Positions 8,547 to 17,595 of a stretch of DNA of 64,000 nt are shown here, one piece after another; within the stretch, counting starts at the first letter, position 1; each line of letters opens with the position of its first letter. The translations under genes were made by a program, and so were the position numbers. The stretch is from a bacterium (lineage in GTDB: Bacteria > Electryoneota > Electryoneia > Electryoneales > Electryoneaceae), in assembly GCA_020444265.1 (NCBI GenBank), contig JAHLLH010000002.1, positions 485,033 to 549,032 of the forward strand, in the 5' to 3' direction. The notes beneath the pieces are model-generated. The model ran no database searches, was not told where the DNA came from, and saw nothing but the letters and a program-made list of their open reading frames with translations.

Positions 8547-9701
8547 ATGACGCGCGAAACGAGTGCTGCTCCGACGGGAGAAGGATCGATTCTCAAGGGT
8601 GGGACCATCCTGGTGACCGGAGGGACCGGATCCTTCGGCAAGATGTTTACTCGCCACCTGTTGAAACACTACCAGCCGAGAAGGCTGATCATCTTCAGCA
8701 GGGATGAACTGAAGCAGCACGAGATGCGCATGGCGGGCTTCAACGGCCCGCAGATGCGTTATTTCATCGGCGATGTACGTGACAAAGACCGTTTGCGCCG
8801 CGCCATGCGTGGGGTCGATGTGGTGGTTCATGCTGCCGCACTCAAGCAGGTGCCCGCATGTGAGTACAACCCGATGGAAGCAGTGCAGACCAACGTCAAC
8901 GGTGCGCGCAACATCATTGATGCCGCGATTGATACCGGTGTCAAGAAGGTGCTGGCGCTCTCTACCGACAAAGCGGTCAACCCTGTGAATCTTTACGGCG
9001 CGACCAAGCTGGTGGCCGAGAAACTTTTCATTCAGAGCAACGCCTATTCTGGTGGCGACGGTACGATGTTCAGCTGTGTCCGATATGGAAACGTCGTCGG
9101 CAGCCGTGGCAGTGTCATCCCGGTTTTTGCCAAGCAGCGCGCCTCCGGCAAGATTACCATCACCGACCCACGAATGACCCGCTTCTGGCTCACCCTCGCG
9201 CAGGGGGTGAAGTTTGTCGCGGACACGATCAATGTGATGCACGGCGGTGAAATCTTCATCCCGAAAATCCCAAGCATGAACATCATGGACCTTGCGATGG
9301 CGGTGGCGCCGGAGTGTGATGTCGATGTTATCGGCATCCGTCCCGGTGAAAAGCTGCATGAGCTGCTGGTAGGAGAAGATGAGGCACGACACACGCTCGA
9401 GCTGGAAGAGATGTTCGTGATCCAACCGGCGCACCCCTGGTGGTCCAAGAGCAATTTCGCCGATGGGCGCCCGCTGCCGGATGGTTTCAAGTACGACAGC
9501 AACTCAAATGACGAGTGGCTTGACATGGAAGAGTTGCGTCAATTCGTCGACACAGTCGAACACGAGGGCGATGAAGATCATGATCCCGTACGGGCGTCAG
9601 TGGATATCGCGGGAGGACGAGGAGGCGGTGCTGGAGGTACTTCGGTCACCGTGGCTCACAACCGGGCCGACAGTCGGGACGTTCGAGACACGATTCGCTG
9701 A
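8547..9701 (+). CDS. pseB: UDP-GlcNAc 4,6-dehydratase (inverting), PseB-like
   Basis: The protein has 384 residues with an extended SDR/Rossmann fold: GGTGSFG at 25-31, STDKAVNP at 139-146 and the catalytic YxxxK as Y150-K154 in LYGATK, all very close to PseB/FlaA1. It makes the 4-keto-6-deoxy-L-altro sugar that starts pseudaminic acid synthesis in the cytoplasm. PseB proteins are usually about 330-345 residues; this one has a 17-residue N-terminal extension and about 45 extra C-terminal residues, Gly/Arg-rich, that are read through the start of pseC in another frame. The natural stop was probably lost by mutation, frameshift or assembly error. It heads the glycan operon. Confidence 0.92.
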   Translation: MTRETSAAPTGEGSILKGGTILVTGGTGSFGKMFTRHLLKHYQPRRLIIFSRDELKQHEMRMAGFNGPQMRYFIGDVRDKDRLRRAMRGVDVVVHAAALKQVPACEYNPMEAVQTNVNGARNIIDAAIDTGVKKVLALSTDKAVNPVNLYGATKLVAEKLFIQSNAYSGGDGTMFSCVRYGNVVGSRGSVIPVFAKQRASGKITITDPRMTRFWLTLAQGVKFVADTINVMHGGEIFIPKIPSMNIMDLAMAVAPECDVDVIGIRPGEKLHELLVGEDEARHTLELEEMFVIQPAHPWWSKSNFADGRPLPDGFKYDSNSNDEWLDMEELRQFVDTVEHEGDEDHDPVRASVDIAGGRGGGAGGTSVTVAHNRADSRDVRDTIR

Positions 9702-10728
9702 AGCAGTAGGCGCGAAGCATGCGGTAGCTGTCAGCAATGGCACTGCCGCGTTGCATGCCGCTGTTCACGCTGCCGGGGTTGGTCCCGGTGATGAAGTGAT
9801 CGTACCCCCGATGACGTTCGCGGCCACCGCGAACGTTGTCCTGTTCATGGGAGCGACCCCGGTTTTTGTCGATGTCGACTCGTCTACCCTGCTGATCGAC
9901 CCTGAAAAAGTCGAGCAGTTGGTGACCAGCCGGACCAAGGCAGTCATCGGGGTGGACTATGCCGGGCAGCCCTGCGACTGGGTGGCGTTGCGTACCATCG
10001 CGGAGAAGCACAACCTCGTCCTGATCGCCGATGCCTGCCATGCGCCGGGCGCGACCCTGCATGGGAAACCGGTCGGTAGCCTGGCTGATCTCTCGACCTT
10101 CAGCTTCCACCCGGTCAAGCACATCACCACCGCCGAAGGCGGGATGATTACAACGGATGATGAGGCGATGGTCGAGGCAATGCGTCGGTTTCGCAACCAC
10201 GGCATCACATCGGACCATCGCAGCCGTCAGGAGAAGGGGACCTGGCGCTACGAGATGACTGGTCTGGGTTACAACTATCGTCTCAGCGATTTGCAGGCGG
10301 CACTTGGACTCAGTCAGCTCGGTCGCCTTGGGGAGTGGGTCGAGAAACGGCGTGCTATTGCGGCGCGTTACGACGAAGCCTTCGCCGACTTGCCCGGAGT
10401 GGAACCGCTTGGAGGGCTCCAAGGCGCCCGACCGGCGTGGCATCTCTATGTCGTGCGGATCAAGCAGGCTGTGACGGGATTGGATCGGGACACCCTCTTC
10501 CAGCGACTGCGTGAGCGAGGAATTGGGGCAAATGTCCACTACATCCCGGTCCATCTGCACCCCTGGTACCGTGAGCAACTCGGCACGGGTGAGGGGCTTT
10601 GTCCTGTGGCGGAAGAGGCGGCGGAGGAAATCCTCTCGCTTCCGATGTACCCGGCAATGAGATACGAAGAGATTGAAACGGTGATCGGTGAAATCAGGTC
10701 TGCACTGTCCAAGGAGGACGTAGCATGA
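9571..10728 (+). CDS. pseC: PseC-like sugar 4-aminotransferase (PLP)
   Basis: The protein has 385 residues of the DegT/DnrJ/EryC1/StrS fold. The PLP lysine is K183 in FSFHPVKHITTAEGG, and D154 of LIADACHAPG contacts the pyridine ring. In the Pse pathway it converts the PseB product to UDP-4-amino-4,6-dideoxy-L-AltNAc. The start is ATG 9571 (or ATG 9580, MIPYGRQWI), giving a 131-base overlap with the annotated end of pseB. The frame open to 9463 is an unlikely extension. Its stop overlaps the next start by ATGA. Confidence 0.92.
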   Translation: MKIMIPYGRQWISREDEEAVLEVLRSPWLTTGPTVGTFETRFAEAVGAKHAVAVSNGTAALHAAVHAAGVGPGDEVIVPPMTFAATANVVLFMGATPVFVDVDSSTLLIDPEKVEQLVTSRTKAVIGVDYAGQPCDWVALRTIAEKHNLVLIADACHAPGATLHGKPVGSLADLSTFSFHPVKHITTAEGGMITTDDEAMVEAMRRFRNHGITSDHRSRQEKGTWRYEMTGLGYNYRLSDLQAALGLSQLGRLGEWVEKRRAIAARYDEAFADLPGVEPLGGLQGARPAWHLYVVRIKQAVTGLDRDTLFQRLRERGIGANVHYIPVHLHPWYREQLGTGEGLCPVAEEAAEEILSLPMYPAMRYEEIETVIGEIRSALSKEDVA

Positions 10729-11483
10729 AGGTCGTGGCAATCATCCAAGCACGGATGGGCAGCACCCGTCTCCCGGCTAAGGTGATGAAACCGCTCCTGG
10801 ATCGCCCGATGATCGAGCATGTGATGCACCGAGTCGGGCAGGCGAAAACCTTAGACGATGTCGTGCTGGCAACCACCGACTTGCCACGGGATAATGTGCT
10901 CGCCTCCCTCGCGGAACAGCACGGATGGAACTGTTTCCGTGGCAGCGAGGACGATGTTCTGGACCGTTACTACGGCGCCGCCCTCGCGACCAATGCGGAT
11001 GTGGTGGTCCGCATTACCTCCGATTGCCCTCTGATGGATCCCAGCCTGATTGATGCGGCGGTGAAAAAATTCCTCGCGGCCCTGCCGGAAGCGGATTACC
11101 TCTGCAACTGGCTGCCGGAACGGACCTATCCTCGCGGTCTTGAGCTCGAGGTACTGACCTTCGAGGCCCTCGAACGAGTCTGGCGAGAGGACCACAACAA
11201 ACTCTGGCGCGAGCATGTCACCAGCTACATCGACTACCGTCGCGAGCTGTTCAACATCCACGGCATGATGCATGATCGTGGGTTGTCGCACCTGCGGTGG
11301 ACGGTGGATGAACCGTCAGATTACGAGCTGATTTCACGGATATACGACCACTTCGGGCACGCTGATTTCAGTTGGATCGAAGCGCTTGAGCTGGTTGAGT
11401 CTACACCGGAATTGAGCAAGATCAACGCCGATGTGAAGCAAAAGGCTTGGCCGGTGACGGCGGAGGAGTGGGAGAAGGCCTGA
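10725..11483 (+). CDS. SpsF-like cytidylyltransferase (candidate PseF role)
   Basis: The protein has 252 residues with the nucleotidyltransferase signature IIQARMGSTRLPAKVM at the N-terminus and the acidic metal site VRITSDCPLMDP. The family (CMP-NeuAc synthetase-like, SpsF) activates sugars with CTP. In this operon it is the likely enzyme for CMP-pseudaminate. True PseF proteins usually begin with an IPARGGSKR-type motif, so this is the SpsF branch rather than canonical PseF. It overlaps pseC by 4 bases. A related domain is fused to an oxidoreductase at 21646. Confidence 0.85.
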   Translation: MKVVAIIQARMGSTRLPAKVMKPLLDRPMIEHVMHRVGQAKTLDDVVLATTDLPRDNVLASLAEQHGWNCFRGSEDDVLDRYYGAALATNADVVVRITSDCPLMDPSLIDAAVKKFLAALPEADYLCNWLPERTYPRGLELEVLTFEALERVWREDHNKLWREHVTSYIDYRRELFNIHGMMHDRGLSHLRWTVDEPSDYELISRIYDHFGHADFSWIEALELVESTPELSKINADVKQKAWPVTAEEWEKA

Positions 11484-11952
11484 GTCTGGCCCGGCGGGTG
11501 GCCCGACTTGCTCGCAAGTCGGGTGTATTCATCAATGTAGGCCGGATTCTTGAATCCGGCGAGGATGGGCGAAGCCCATCGACCTTTTTTCTGTTCCGTC
11601 AGGTCTTTAGCGAAGCGGTGACCTGACGGATGTTCGCGCCGCAGGCGCGGAGAGGTGTAAAAACAGGATAAACCCGGGCGGCACGCCCGGGCCACGCGGT
11701 TTCATGGCTTGGGTGCCCCGTCACCCAAGCGTGCATGTCAGCACAATACCGCCCCGGTTGAGTAGACCACGCGGCCTCGGATCAGGTAGCTGAGCACGAC
11801 CAGGACAGCGTCAGCTGGATCCCGGGTCGAGCCCGGGATGACAGAGGTGGGAGCAGGGGGGCGAAAGTGAGCAGACCCGGGCAACCAGCCTACGCCAAGG
11901 CTACGGCTTGGCAGGCAAGATTGCCCGGGCCAGATGCAGCAGTGAGGATAAT
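11484..11952. repeat. repeat-filled 469-base gap inside the glycan locus
   Basis: Contents in order: a terminator-like hairpin CCCGACTTG-CTCG-CAAGTCGGG (11502-11523); a family B repeat (about 11593-11660); a family D hairpin (11703-11741); a family C palindrome around CCCGGGTCGAGCCCGGG (11814-11842); and a CCCGGGCAA/TTGCCCGGG hairpin arm pair near 11877-11930. No gene is seen. The gap may break the operon between the cytidylyltransferase and the radical SAM gene. Confidence 0.6.
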
Positions 11953-13131
11953 ATGAGCGAGAACAAAGGCAAAGCGGGATTCCGCAGGATTGTCAAACGA
12001 GTGGTCGACCAAGTGGCGTATGTCGAGAACATCCGTGAGGAGATGCCGCTCTTTCCGCAGTACATCCACATCGAACCGACCAACGCTTGCAACCTGAACT
12101 GCACCCACTGCCACCATCATATCCGTCCCAATGGCAAACGTGCGATCACTCGTCGCTTCGGCATGATGAAATGGGATGTCTACACCAGGATTATTGATGA
12201 GCTTGAAGGGCGGCAGGTTCCCGTCACCCTCGACACCCAGGGTGAGCCGACCCTACATCCTCGTTTTCTAGACATGATCGAGTACGCCCGATCCAAGGGG
12301 GTCTACACTTCGGTCATCACCAATGGCACCCGTCTGACCGAAGAGATGACACGACGTTTGATCGAGCTGAAGTTGGACCGTTTGGTCTTCTCCTTTGATG
12401 GCATCGACAAGCGGCTCTACGAATCGGTACGGGTGCGATCCAAGTTCGAACCGACCTTTCGAAACGTGCTGCGTTTCATCCGGATGAACCACGAGGCGGG
12501 GCACCCGACCCATGTCTGCATGTCTATGGTCTTCCAGGAGAAGACACGGGACCATGCCGATGAGTACAAGCGCTTTTTCCTATCGCTACCTGTCGACAAA
12601 GTCTTCCTCAACCCGCTACTCAACCTGGCGGGCTTGAGCGAGGTGGGTGAGGCGGAAGTGGACAACAGCGATCCTCAGGGGCGGCCTCAGTCGGACTGGC
12701 CGATCTGCCGAATCCCTTGGGAGAGCATGACCATCAACTGGGATGGGACCGTCGGTCCTTGCCCGGTGGATGTGAACGTGGTTTACGGCCTCGCGAATGT
12801 TACTGAATCCACGTTGGAAGAGATCTGGAACAATGATCGGATGAAGCAGTTCCGTCGTGCGCACATCACGAAGGATTACAGTCTCATTGAAGAGCAGGGT
12901 AAGCTCTGCGGCAGCTGCAATGCGAAGTTCGACGATGAGTACGATTTGCGTGACTACCCGAACTATGCGGTCGATGCCATAGAACGTCAAGCGATCCATT
13001 TCGCGCACCAGCTACGCGAGGATAGCCCGGAGGCGACGGATGACGAGGCACGGTACCAGCGTCTACTCGAAGTGATCGACAATCTCGAGTCGATTGAGGC
13101 ACCTGTCTCGGTGGGGACAAACGGAGTTTAG
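11953..13131 (+). CDS. radical SAM/SPASM enzyme of the glycan locus
   Basis: The protein has 392 residues. The SAM-binding [4Fe-4S] cluster is held by C46, C50 and C53 (CNLNCTHC). Further Cys at 252, 270, 319 and 322 form a SPASM-like auxiliary cluster. Such enzymes generate a 5'-deoxyadenosyl radical to modify peptides, sugars or cofactors; the substrate here is unknown. GTGAGGATAAT before ATG 11953 supports the start, and the in-frame ATG 11908 lies inside a repeat. It is followed 9 bases later by a formyltransferase gene, so the two may act on the same intermediate. Confidence 0.85.
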   Translation: MSENKGKAGFRRIVKRVVDQVAYVENIREEMPLFPQYIHIEPTNACNLNCTHCHHHIRPNGKRAITRRFGMMKWDVYTRIIDELEGRQVPVTLDTQGEPTLHPRFLDMIEYARSKGVYTSVITNGTRLTEEMTRRLIELKLDRLVFSFDGIDKRLYESVRVRSKFEPTFRNVLRFIRMNHEAGHPTHVCMSMVFQEKTRDHADEYKRFFLSLPVDKVFLNPLLNLAGLSEVGEAEVDNSDPQGRPQSDWPICRIPWESMTINWDGTVGPCPVDVNVVYGLANVTESTLEEIWNNDRMKQFRRAHITKDYSLIEEQGKLCGSCNAKFDDEYDLRDYPNYAVDAIERQAIHFAHQLREDSPEATDDEARYQRLLEVIDNLESIEAPVSVGTNGV

Positions 13132-13140
13132 GACGGGATC

Positions 13141-13971
13141 ATGCGCATCCTCTTTCTCGGTAACAATCGAGTCGGACTGGAAACTCTTCGCTACTTGCAA
13201 ATGCAGGGCGAGGAGCTGGTCGGTCTCGTGCTCCATCCCGAGGAGATGCGCAAGTGTGGACCCGAGCTGATCGAAACTGCAAGTGTGCCGGGTGATGCCC
13301 TGTTTCAAGCGAAAAGTCTTCGTGACCCGGACGTACTCGAGCGCATTCGTGACCTGAAGGCGGATATTGCGGTGTCGGTCTTCTTCGGCTTTATCCTTAA
13401 ACCAGAGTTCATCAATATCTTTCCGCAGGGTGTGATCAACCTGCATCCCGCCTACCTGCCATGGAACCGTGGCGGCTATCCCAATGTCTGGTCGATCATC
13501 GATGGCACCCCGGCTGGGGCGACCCTTCACTACATTGACCCGGGCGTGGACACCGGCGACATTATCCTGCAACGTGAAGTGGAGATCTCGCCCACCGACA
13601 CCGGGGAAAGCCTCTACGACAAGCTGGAACACTGCTGTGTTGATGTCTTCAAGGCTGGCTGGCCGATGATCCATTCCGGCAACGCGCCACGTGCTCCGCA
13701 AGATCCGTCTGAAGGCACCAGCCACCGTGACCGCGATGTCGAAACCGTCGATCAGATCGACCTTGACAAACAGTACACCGGGCGAGATCTGATCAACCTG
13801 CTGCGAGCGCGCACGTTCCCGCCGCACGCGGGCGCGTGGTTCGAAGAGAACGGGAAAAAAGTCTATCTCCGTTTGCAGCTCCTGACCAAGGAACAGCTTG
13901 AGGCGGAGCAGTCCATCGGGGGGATGGGCAAGGACGGCGAGCCGTCACGCCGGGAGGAGAAGCATGCCTGA
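13141..13971 (+). CDS. formyltransferase, methionyl-tRNA/sugar N-formyltransferase fold
   Basis: The protein has 276 residues. The catalytic triad of N10-formyl-THF transferases is visible as N100 and H102 in INLHPAYLPWNRGG and D137 in GVDTGD. The protein is shorter than Fmt and lacks its usual C-terminal tRNA-binding domain, which fits sugar N-formyltransferases (VioF/WlaRD type). Within a pseudaminic acid locus it may add an N-formyl group to an amino sugar. It overlaps the next gene by 8 bases. Confidence 0.85.
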   Translation: MRILFLGNNRVGLETLRYLQMQGEELVGLVLHPEEMRKCGPELIETASVPGDALFQAKSLRDPDVLERIRDLKADIAVSVFFGFILKPEFINIFPQGVINLHPAYLPWNRGGYPNVWSIIDGTPAGATLHYIDPGVDTGDIILQREVEISPTDTGESLYDKLEHCCVDVFKAGWPMIHSGNAPRAPQDPSEGTSHRDRDVETVDQIDLDKQYTGRDLINLLRARTFPPHAGAWFEENGKKVYLRLQLLTKEQLEAEQSIGGMGKDGEPSRREEKHA

Positions 13972-15463
13972 TCTCGTATCCTGGCTTCCCCTCGATACCC
14001 TGCTTGGGATTGTCCGCATCGGCTTCGGGTTGATGTTCCTCGTCAAGCTGGGGTATTCGTTCGATGCCGTCCAGCTCGTATGGGCGCACAAACGGCCCGG
14101 AGGGGAGGGGCTCTTCCGTGCATTGAGGATCATTCTCTTCTCCAGCGCGGTCTTCTTCACTCTTGGCCTTTTCACCGGTCCGGCGGCGCTGGTGATGTGG
14201 TTGCTCTACGTGGTTTTGTGGAGGTACGCCTCCCTCTACGGCATGGAGGACATCGCCTTCCATGCAATCGCCTTCTATTTTGTCTTCGCAGGAGCGGGGG
14301 ATGCGGTCTCACTCGACGCCTTGTTTGGGGTCATCGCCTGGAGTCGCCTGCCTGCGGGTACACTGATCCCTGAACTGGCCCTCGCGGTTGCGCTGGGCAA
14401 CATCTTTTTGTCCGCCGGTGTGACCAAGCTCCCGAGCAAGATGTGGCAACGGGGGCTGGGGGCCTACTACTTCTTCCTGATGCCCAATTTCAGACGTTTC
14501 GATACCAGCCTGATTACACGTTTCGAGCTGCCGATCCGAATCCTGAACTATGTCGCGCTGGTGATGGAAATCGGGATGCTGCCGGCGATTCTTCTGAATG
14601 GCTGGCCGGTCGGGCTGCTCTTCTGGTTCCTCGCTTTCGGCTTCACCATCACCCTTGCGACCATCTTTGTCTTGACCTGGATCGGCGAGGCGCTTTCGCT
14701 GGTGATGCTGCTCGTCCTCTGGCTTTTGTTGCACCAGCAGGGTGCGGGGCTGTTGCCACTGCTGACGACTGAACTGGGCGCACTGTCCTGGACACCCCTG
14801 AACATCACCCTGATTGCCCTGATGACCACGACCCTCGGGGCGGGCCTCTGGGTTTCAATCATCGCCTTCCCGAAATGGGTGGAGAAGGTGCCCTTTGTGC
14901 GTGAACTGGATCGTCTCTTCCGAACCATCTCACGAAACACCTGGGGTCTGATCCCCTGTATCGTCTTCACCGAAACCCACATGGAAGGACCGGTGGTCTA
15001 TCGTGTCTGGGCGGAGGACGGTGAGGGTAGCCGTGAGGTCTTCCGTATATTTGGCGAACAGTCGAACCCCGGTCCGGATCGCCCGTTCAGACCCGCTTTC
15101 TACGAAGTAACGTCCTACAAAGTAGCAGAAGCCTGTATGGAGCTCGACAATTGGGGCGAGGTACGCACCGAGCCGAGGCGTGCCTTCATCCTGCGGCTGG
15201 CGGAATTGATCGCACGGAAAGCGTCACACCAGGGTACCCATCCGGAGAGTCTTCGTTTCCGCATGCGTCAGATCATCCCGCCGAAAGGCTTCGCCGGATC
15301 GATCCAGCCGCACCTCGAGAAACCGTGGCGAGATGCCTTTGTTGTCCGCTTCAACCAGGGGCAGGCAGTGAGTATCGAGGGGCTGGGTGACAAGATCCTC
15401 GAAGGACCGACCGGGCGGGACATAAACCGTATCTCGTTCGCGTTCAACCCACGTCAACCGTGA
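13964..15463 (+). CDS. HTTM/DoxX-like polytopic membrane protein
   Basis: The protein has 499 residues. Residues 1 to about 310 hold some eight hydrophobic helices, and the rest is a soluble domain (starting near CIVFTETHMEGP). The layout resembles the horizontally transferred transmembrane (HTTM) domain found in vitamin K-dependent carboxylase relatives and DoxX-like proteins. The next gene encodes a DCC-family protein, a partner often seen with HTTM proteins. GGGAGGAGAAGC before ATG 13964 fixes the start. The function is unknown; a membrane redox role is possible. Confidence 0.6.
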   Translation: MPDLVSWLPLDTLLGIVRIGFGLMFLVKLGYSFDAVQLVWAHKRPGGEGLFRALRIILFSSAVFFTLGLFTGPAALVMWLLYVVLWRYASLYGMEDIAFHAIAFYFVFAGAGDAVSLDALFGVIAWSRLPAGTLIPELALAVALGNIFLSAGVTKLPSKMWQRGLGAYYFFLMPNFRRFDTSLITRFELPIRILNYVALVMEIGMLPAILLNGWPVGLLFWFLAFGFTITLATIFVLTWIGEALSLVMLLVLWLLLHQQGAGLLPLLTTELGALSWTPLNITLIALMTTTLGAGLWVSIIAFPKWVEKVPFVRELDRLFRTISRNTWGLIPCIVFTETHMEGPVVYRVWAEDGEGSREVFRIFGEQSNPGPDRPFRPAFYEVTSYKVAEACMELDNWGEVRTEPRRAFILRLAELIARKASHQGTHPESLRFRMRQIIPPKGFAGSIQPHLEKPWRDAFVVRFNQGQAVSIEGLGDKILEGPTGRDINRISFAFNPRQP

Positions 15464-15470
15464 GGGAGCG

Positions 15471-15902
15471 ATGTACCTGTCATTAAAAAAGGACCAGGGA
15501 CGTTTACAGCGTCCTATCTTCCTCTATGATGCCGATTGTGGAGTCTGCACACGGACGGTTCACTGGCTGAAGGATCGTGGTGCGGGCATTGCGATCGAGT
15601 TCACCCCCTACCAGATGCAGCTCGACCTGCTGAGACGAGTCAACCTGACTGAAGAAGAATGTCTTGATGCGGCCTGGGTGATCGAACCAAACGGGTCCAA
15701 GGTCCGGCTATACCGTGGCGCCGCGGCGATCAATTACGGTTTTAGGAAAACCACCTTGCCCTCCTCGCTGGGCTGGCGTCTATTGGGTAGGCTTTATCCC
15801 CTGCCGGGGATCCGCCAGGCGGAAGACCTTGGCTATGCCTGGTTCGCGAAAAACCGTCGCCGCTTCTCCCGCGAGGGAGAGGTTTGCTCGGTGGAGATGT
15901 GA
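15471..15902 (+). CDS. DCC-family (DUF393) thiol-disulfide oxidoreductase-like protein
   Basis: The protein has 143 residues with the family signature DADCGVC (D20, C23, C26) at the N-terminus, followed by a thioredoxin-like pattern ending with the characteristic GWRLLGRLYPLPGIRQAEDLGYAWFAKNR region (residues about 100-130). DCC proteins have a CxxC redox pair and commonly pair with HTTM-domain membrane proteins, as here (7-base gap). The biochemical substrate is not known. Confidence 0.85.
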   Translation: MYLSLKKDQGRLQRPIFLYDADCGVCTRTVHWLKDRGAGIAIEFTPYQMQLDLLRRVNLTEEECLDAAWVIEPNGSKVRLYRGAAAINYGFRKTTLPSSLGWRLLGRLYPLPGIRQAEDLGYAWFAKNRRRFSREGEVCSVEM

Positions 15903-15906
15903 TGCG

Positions 15907-16584
15907 ATGAATGAGTCCCGTTACAAGCCGGTCAGTGTGCAGGAAGTAGTGGAGGAGTACTCTGCCTCCGCCGATGCCGGGACTCCTTATCAACGGGCCA
16001 AATGGGGCAGTGAAGCGAGCATGGTCAACCGGTTCCGTTTCGCGCTGCGCCTCCTGCCGATGTCGGATATCCGCACCTGGCTCGACATCGGCTGTGGCGA
16101 GGCCGATTTTTTTGCCCTCGCGGAAGAAGAGGGTTACATCTTCGACCAGCTCACCGGCCTTGACATCACCCCGGCGATGCTGCAACGAGCACGTACGAAA
16201 GCCCTCATCAGTCCGTCCCGTTTCATCGAAGGAACGCTCGAGCAGGCAGGTTCGCCAGGGGAAAGATTCGACCTGGTCACCCTGCTGGGGGTGTTGCAGC
16301 AGTGTGGCATGCGGCCTGCGGAGGCCTTGAGCTCCGCTGCGAGGGCAGTAAAACCGGGCGGTGTGCTCTTCGCCACAACCAAACATCTCGGATGGAATGA
16401 ATTTACCTCTGGACGGTTGTCGCCGAATGAAAACCACTCCTGGTTCTTGTTGCCGGAGTTGGAAGAGGCGGTCGATCTGTCCGGCTTACAACTGATCAAA
16501 AGCGGTGGATATCTGCCACGAGAAGACCTGGAGGTTCCCGTCGAGGAATCGCACATGGTTTATCTCCTGGCCCAGCGGCCCTGA
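15907..16584 (+). CDS. class I SAM-dependent methyltransferase
   Basis: The protein has 225 residues with motif I WLDIGCGEADFF (residues 58-70), the motif II acidic region TGLDITPAML, and a post-motif DLVTLLGVLQQC. It is a small Methyltransf_11/25-type enzyme. The start is ATG 15907, 4 bases after the DCC stop; the frame opens further upstream only as a shadow of that gene. In this operon the likely substrate is a sugar hydroxyl, amine or carboxyl group (inference). Confidence 0.82.
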   Translation: MNESRYKPVSVQEVVEEYSASADAGTPYQRAKWGSEASMVNRFRFALRLLPMSDIRTWLDIGCGEADFFALAEEEGYIFDQLTGLDITPAMLQRARTKALISPSRFIEGTLEQAGSPGERFDLVTLLGVLQQCGMRPAEALSSAARAVKPGGVLFATTKHLGWNEFTSGRLSPNENHSWFLLPELEEAVDLSGLQLIKSGGYLPREDLEVPVEESHMVYLLAQRP

Positions 16585-16593
16585 GGGGGGAGT

Positions 16594-17595
16594 ATGGGAT
16601 CCATGAAAGTGACGGTTCGTGCCGATGGCGGCTCGGAGATTGGGTACGGACACCTGATGCGGACCAGCACCATCCTCCGAACGATCGGACGAATTGTTGA
16701 TCTGGATGTGCGATACCTCGTACGGTCCTGGTGCGACACCGCACCGATTGAGGAAGCGGGTTGGTCGGTCGAGGTGGTAGAGGATGATTCTTGGATCGAT
16801 GAAGTTATACCTGATGCCGGTCCCCTGCTGATCGATAGCTATGAGACGACTGTCGAGCAGTTGGATCGTCTCCGTGGCACCGGTGCGATGGTGGTGATGC
16901 TCGAGGATGGGCAGAGGTTGGATCGTTACCCGGTGGACCTGCTGATCGATTCAGCTCCGGGGGCATCCAAACTCGCGTACCAGGGAGAAGTGGCCACTCT
17001 CTTCGCACTCGGAGTGCAGTATCTGCCCCTGCGGCGAGAGTTCCTGACTCTTGACCGTCTGGACACTCTACGGGAACGCACCCCCCACATCCTGCTCACC
17101 TTCGGAGGCAGCGATCCCGATGATCTGAGTAGCCGTCTCTTGCCCATGGTGGAACGGATGGAGGGAGTTGGACGCATCACCGTTGTGCTTGGTCCGGGGT
17201 ACCAGGGGCGGGTCAGCCCCTCGGATGCCGGGGGACGGGTTGTGATTTTACGGAATGTGAACCGGATGGCGGAGTTGATGCAGGATGCCGACCTGGCCAT
17301 CTCGGCGGCGGGCGGGACAGCATTGGAACTGGCATATGTCGGTGTGCCTACCCTGCTGCTGCCATTGACACGGGATCAGGAGCCAATTGCGACGGCGCTG
17401 GTCGAGGCTGGTGCGTCAAGGATGTTGAGCTTTGCCAAGGGCGAGGGGGAAACCGTCGCCGAACAGATCGGAAACATTTTGAAGGACAGGGATGCCCGTC
17501 TCGCAATGAATCGTGCGGGACGAACCCTGGTGGATGGACGAGGGGCGGAACGGATCGCCCATCTCATGTTGGATCAATGGCGAGGCAGAATGTGA
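16594..17595 (+). CDS. pseG: PseG-like UDP-sugar hydrolase
   Basis: The protein has 333 residues of GT-B fold, similar to MurG. The N-terminal RADGGSEIGYGHLMR contains the catalytic-type His (H20) of PseG, and the C-terminal domain has the FGGSDP and AISAAGGTALELAYVGVP nucleotide-binding segments. PseG removes UDP from the 2,4-diacetamido sugar before condensation by PseI. GGGGGGAG lies 1 base before ATG 16594 and 10 before ATG 16603 (MKVTVRADGG); the second start is also plausible. Its end overlaps the next gene by up to 19 bases. Confidence 0.88.
   Translation: MGSMKVTVRADGGSEIGYGHLMRTSTILRTIGRIVDLDVRYLVRSWCDTAPIEEAGWSVEVVEDDSWIDEVIPDAGPLLIDSYETTVEQLDRLRGTGAMVVMLEDGQRLDRYPVDLLIDSAPGASKLAYQGEVATLFALGVQYLPLRREFLTLDRLDTLRERTPHILLTFGGSDPDDLSSRLLPMVERMEGVGRITVVLGPGYQGRVSPSDAGGRVVILRNVNRMAELMQDADLAISAAGGTALELAYVGVPTLLLPLTRDQEPIATALVEAGASRMLSFAKGEGETVAEQIGNILKDRDARLAMNRAGRTLVDGRGAERIAHLMLDQWRGRM

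Noticed and set aside
11908-11925. TTGGCAGG...TTGCC as a sigma-54 promoter for the radical SAM gene
   Set aside because: Spacing is one base too long, and the words are part of a CCCGGGCAA hairpin arm.
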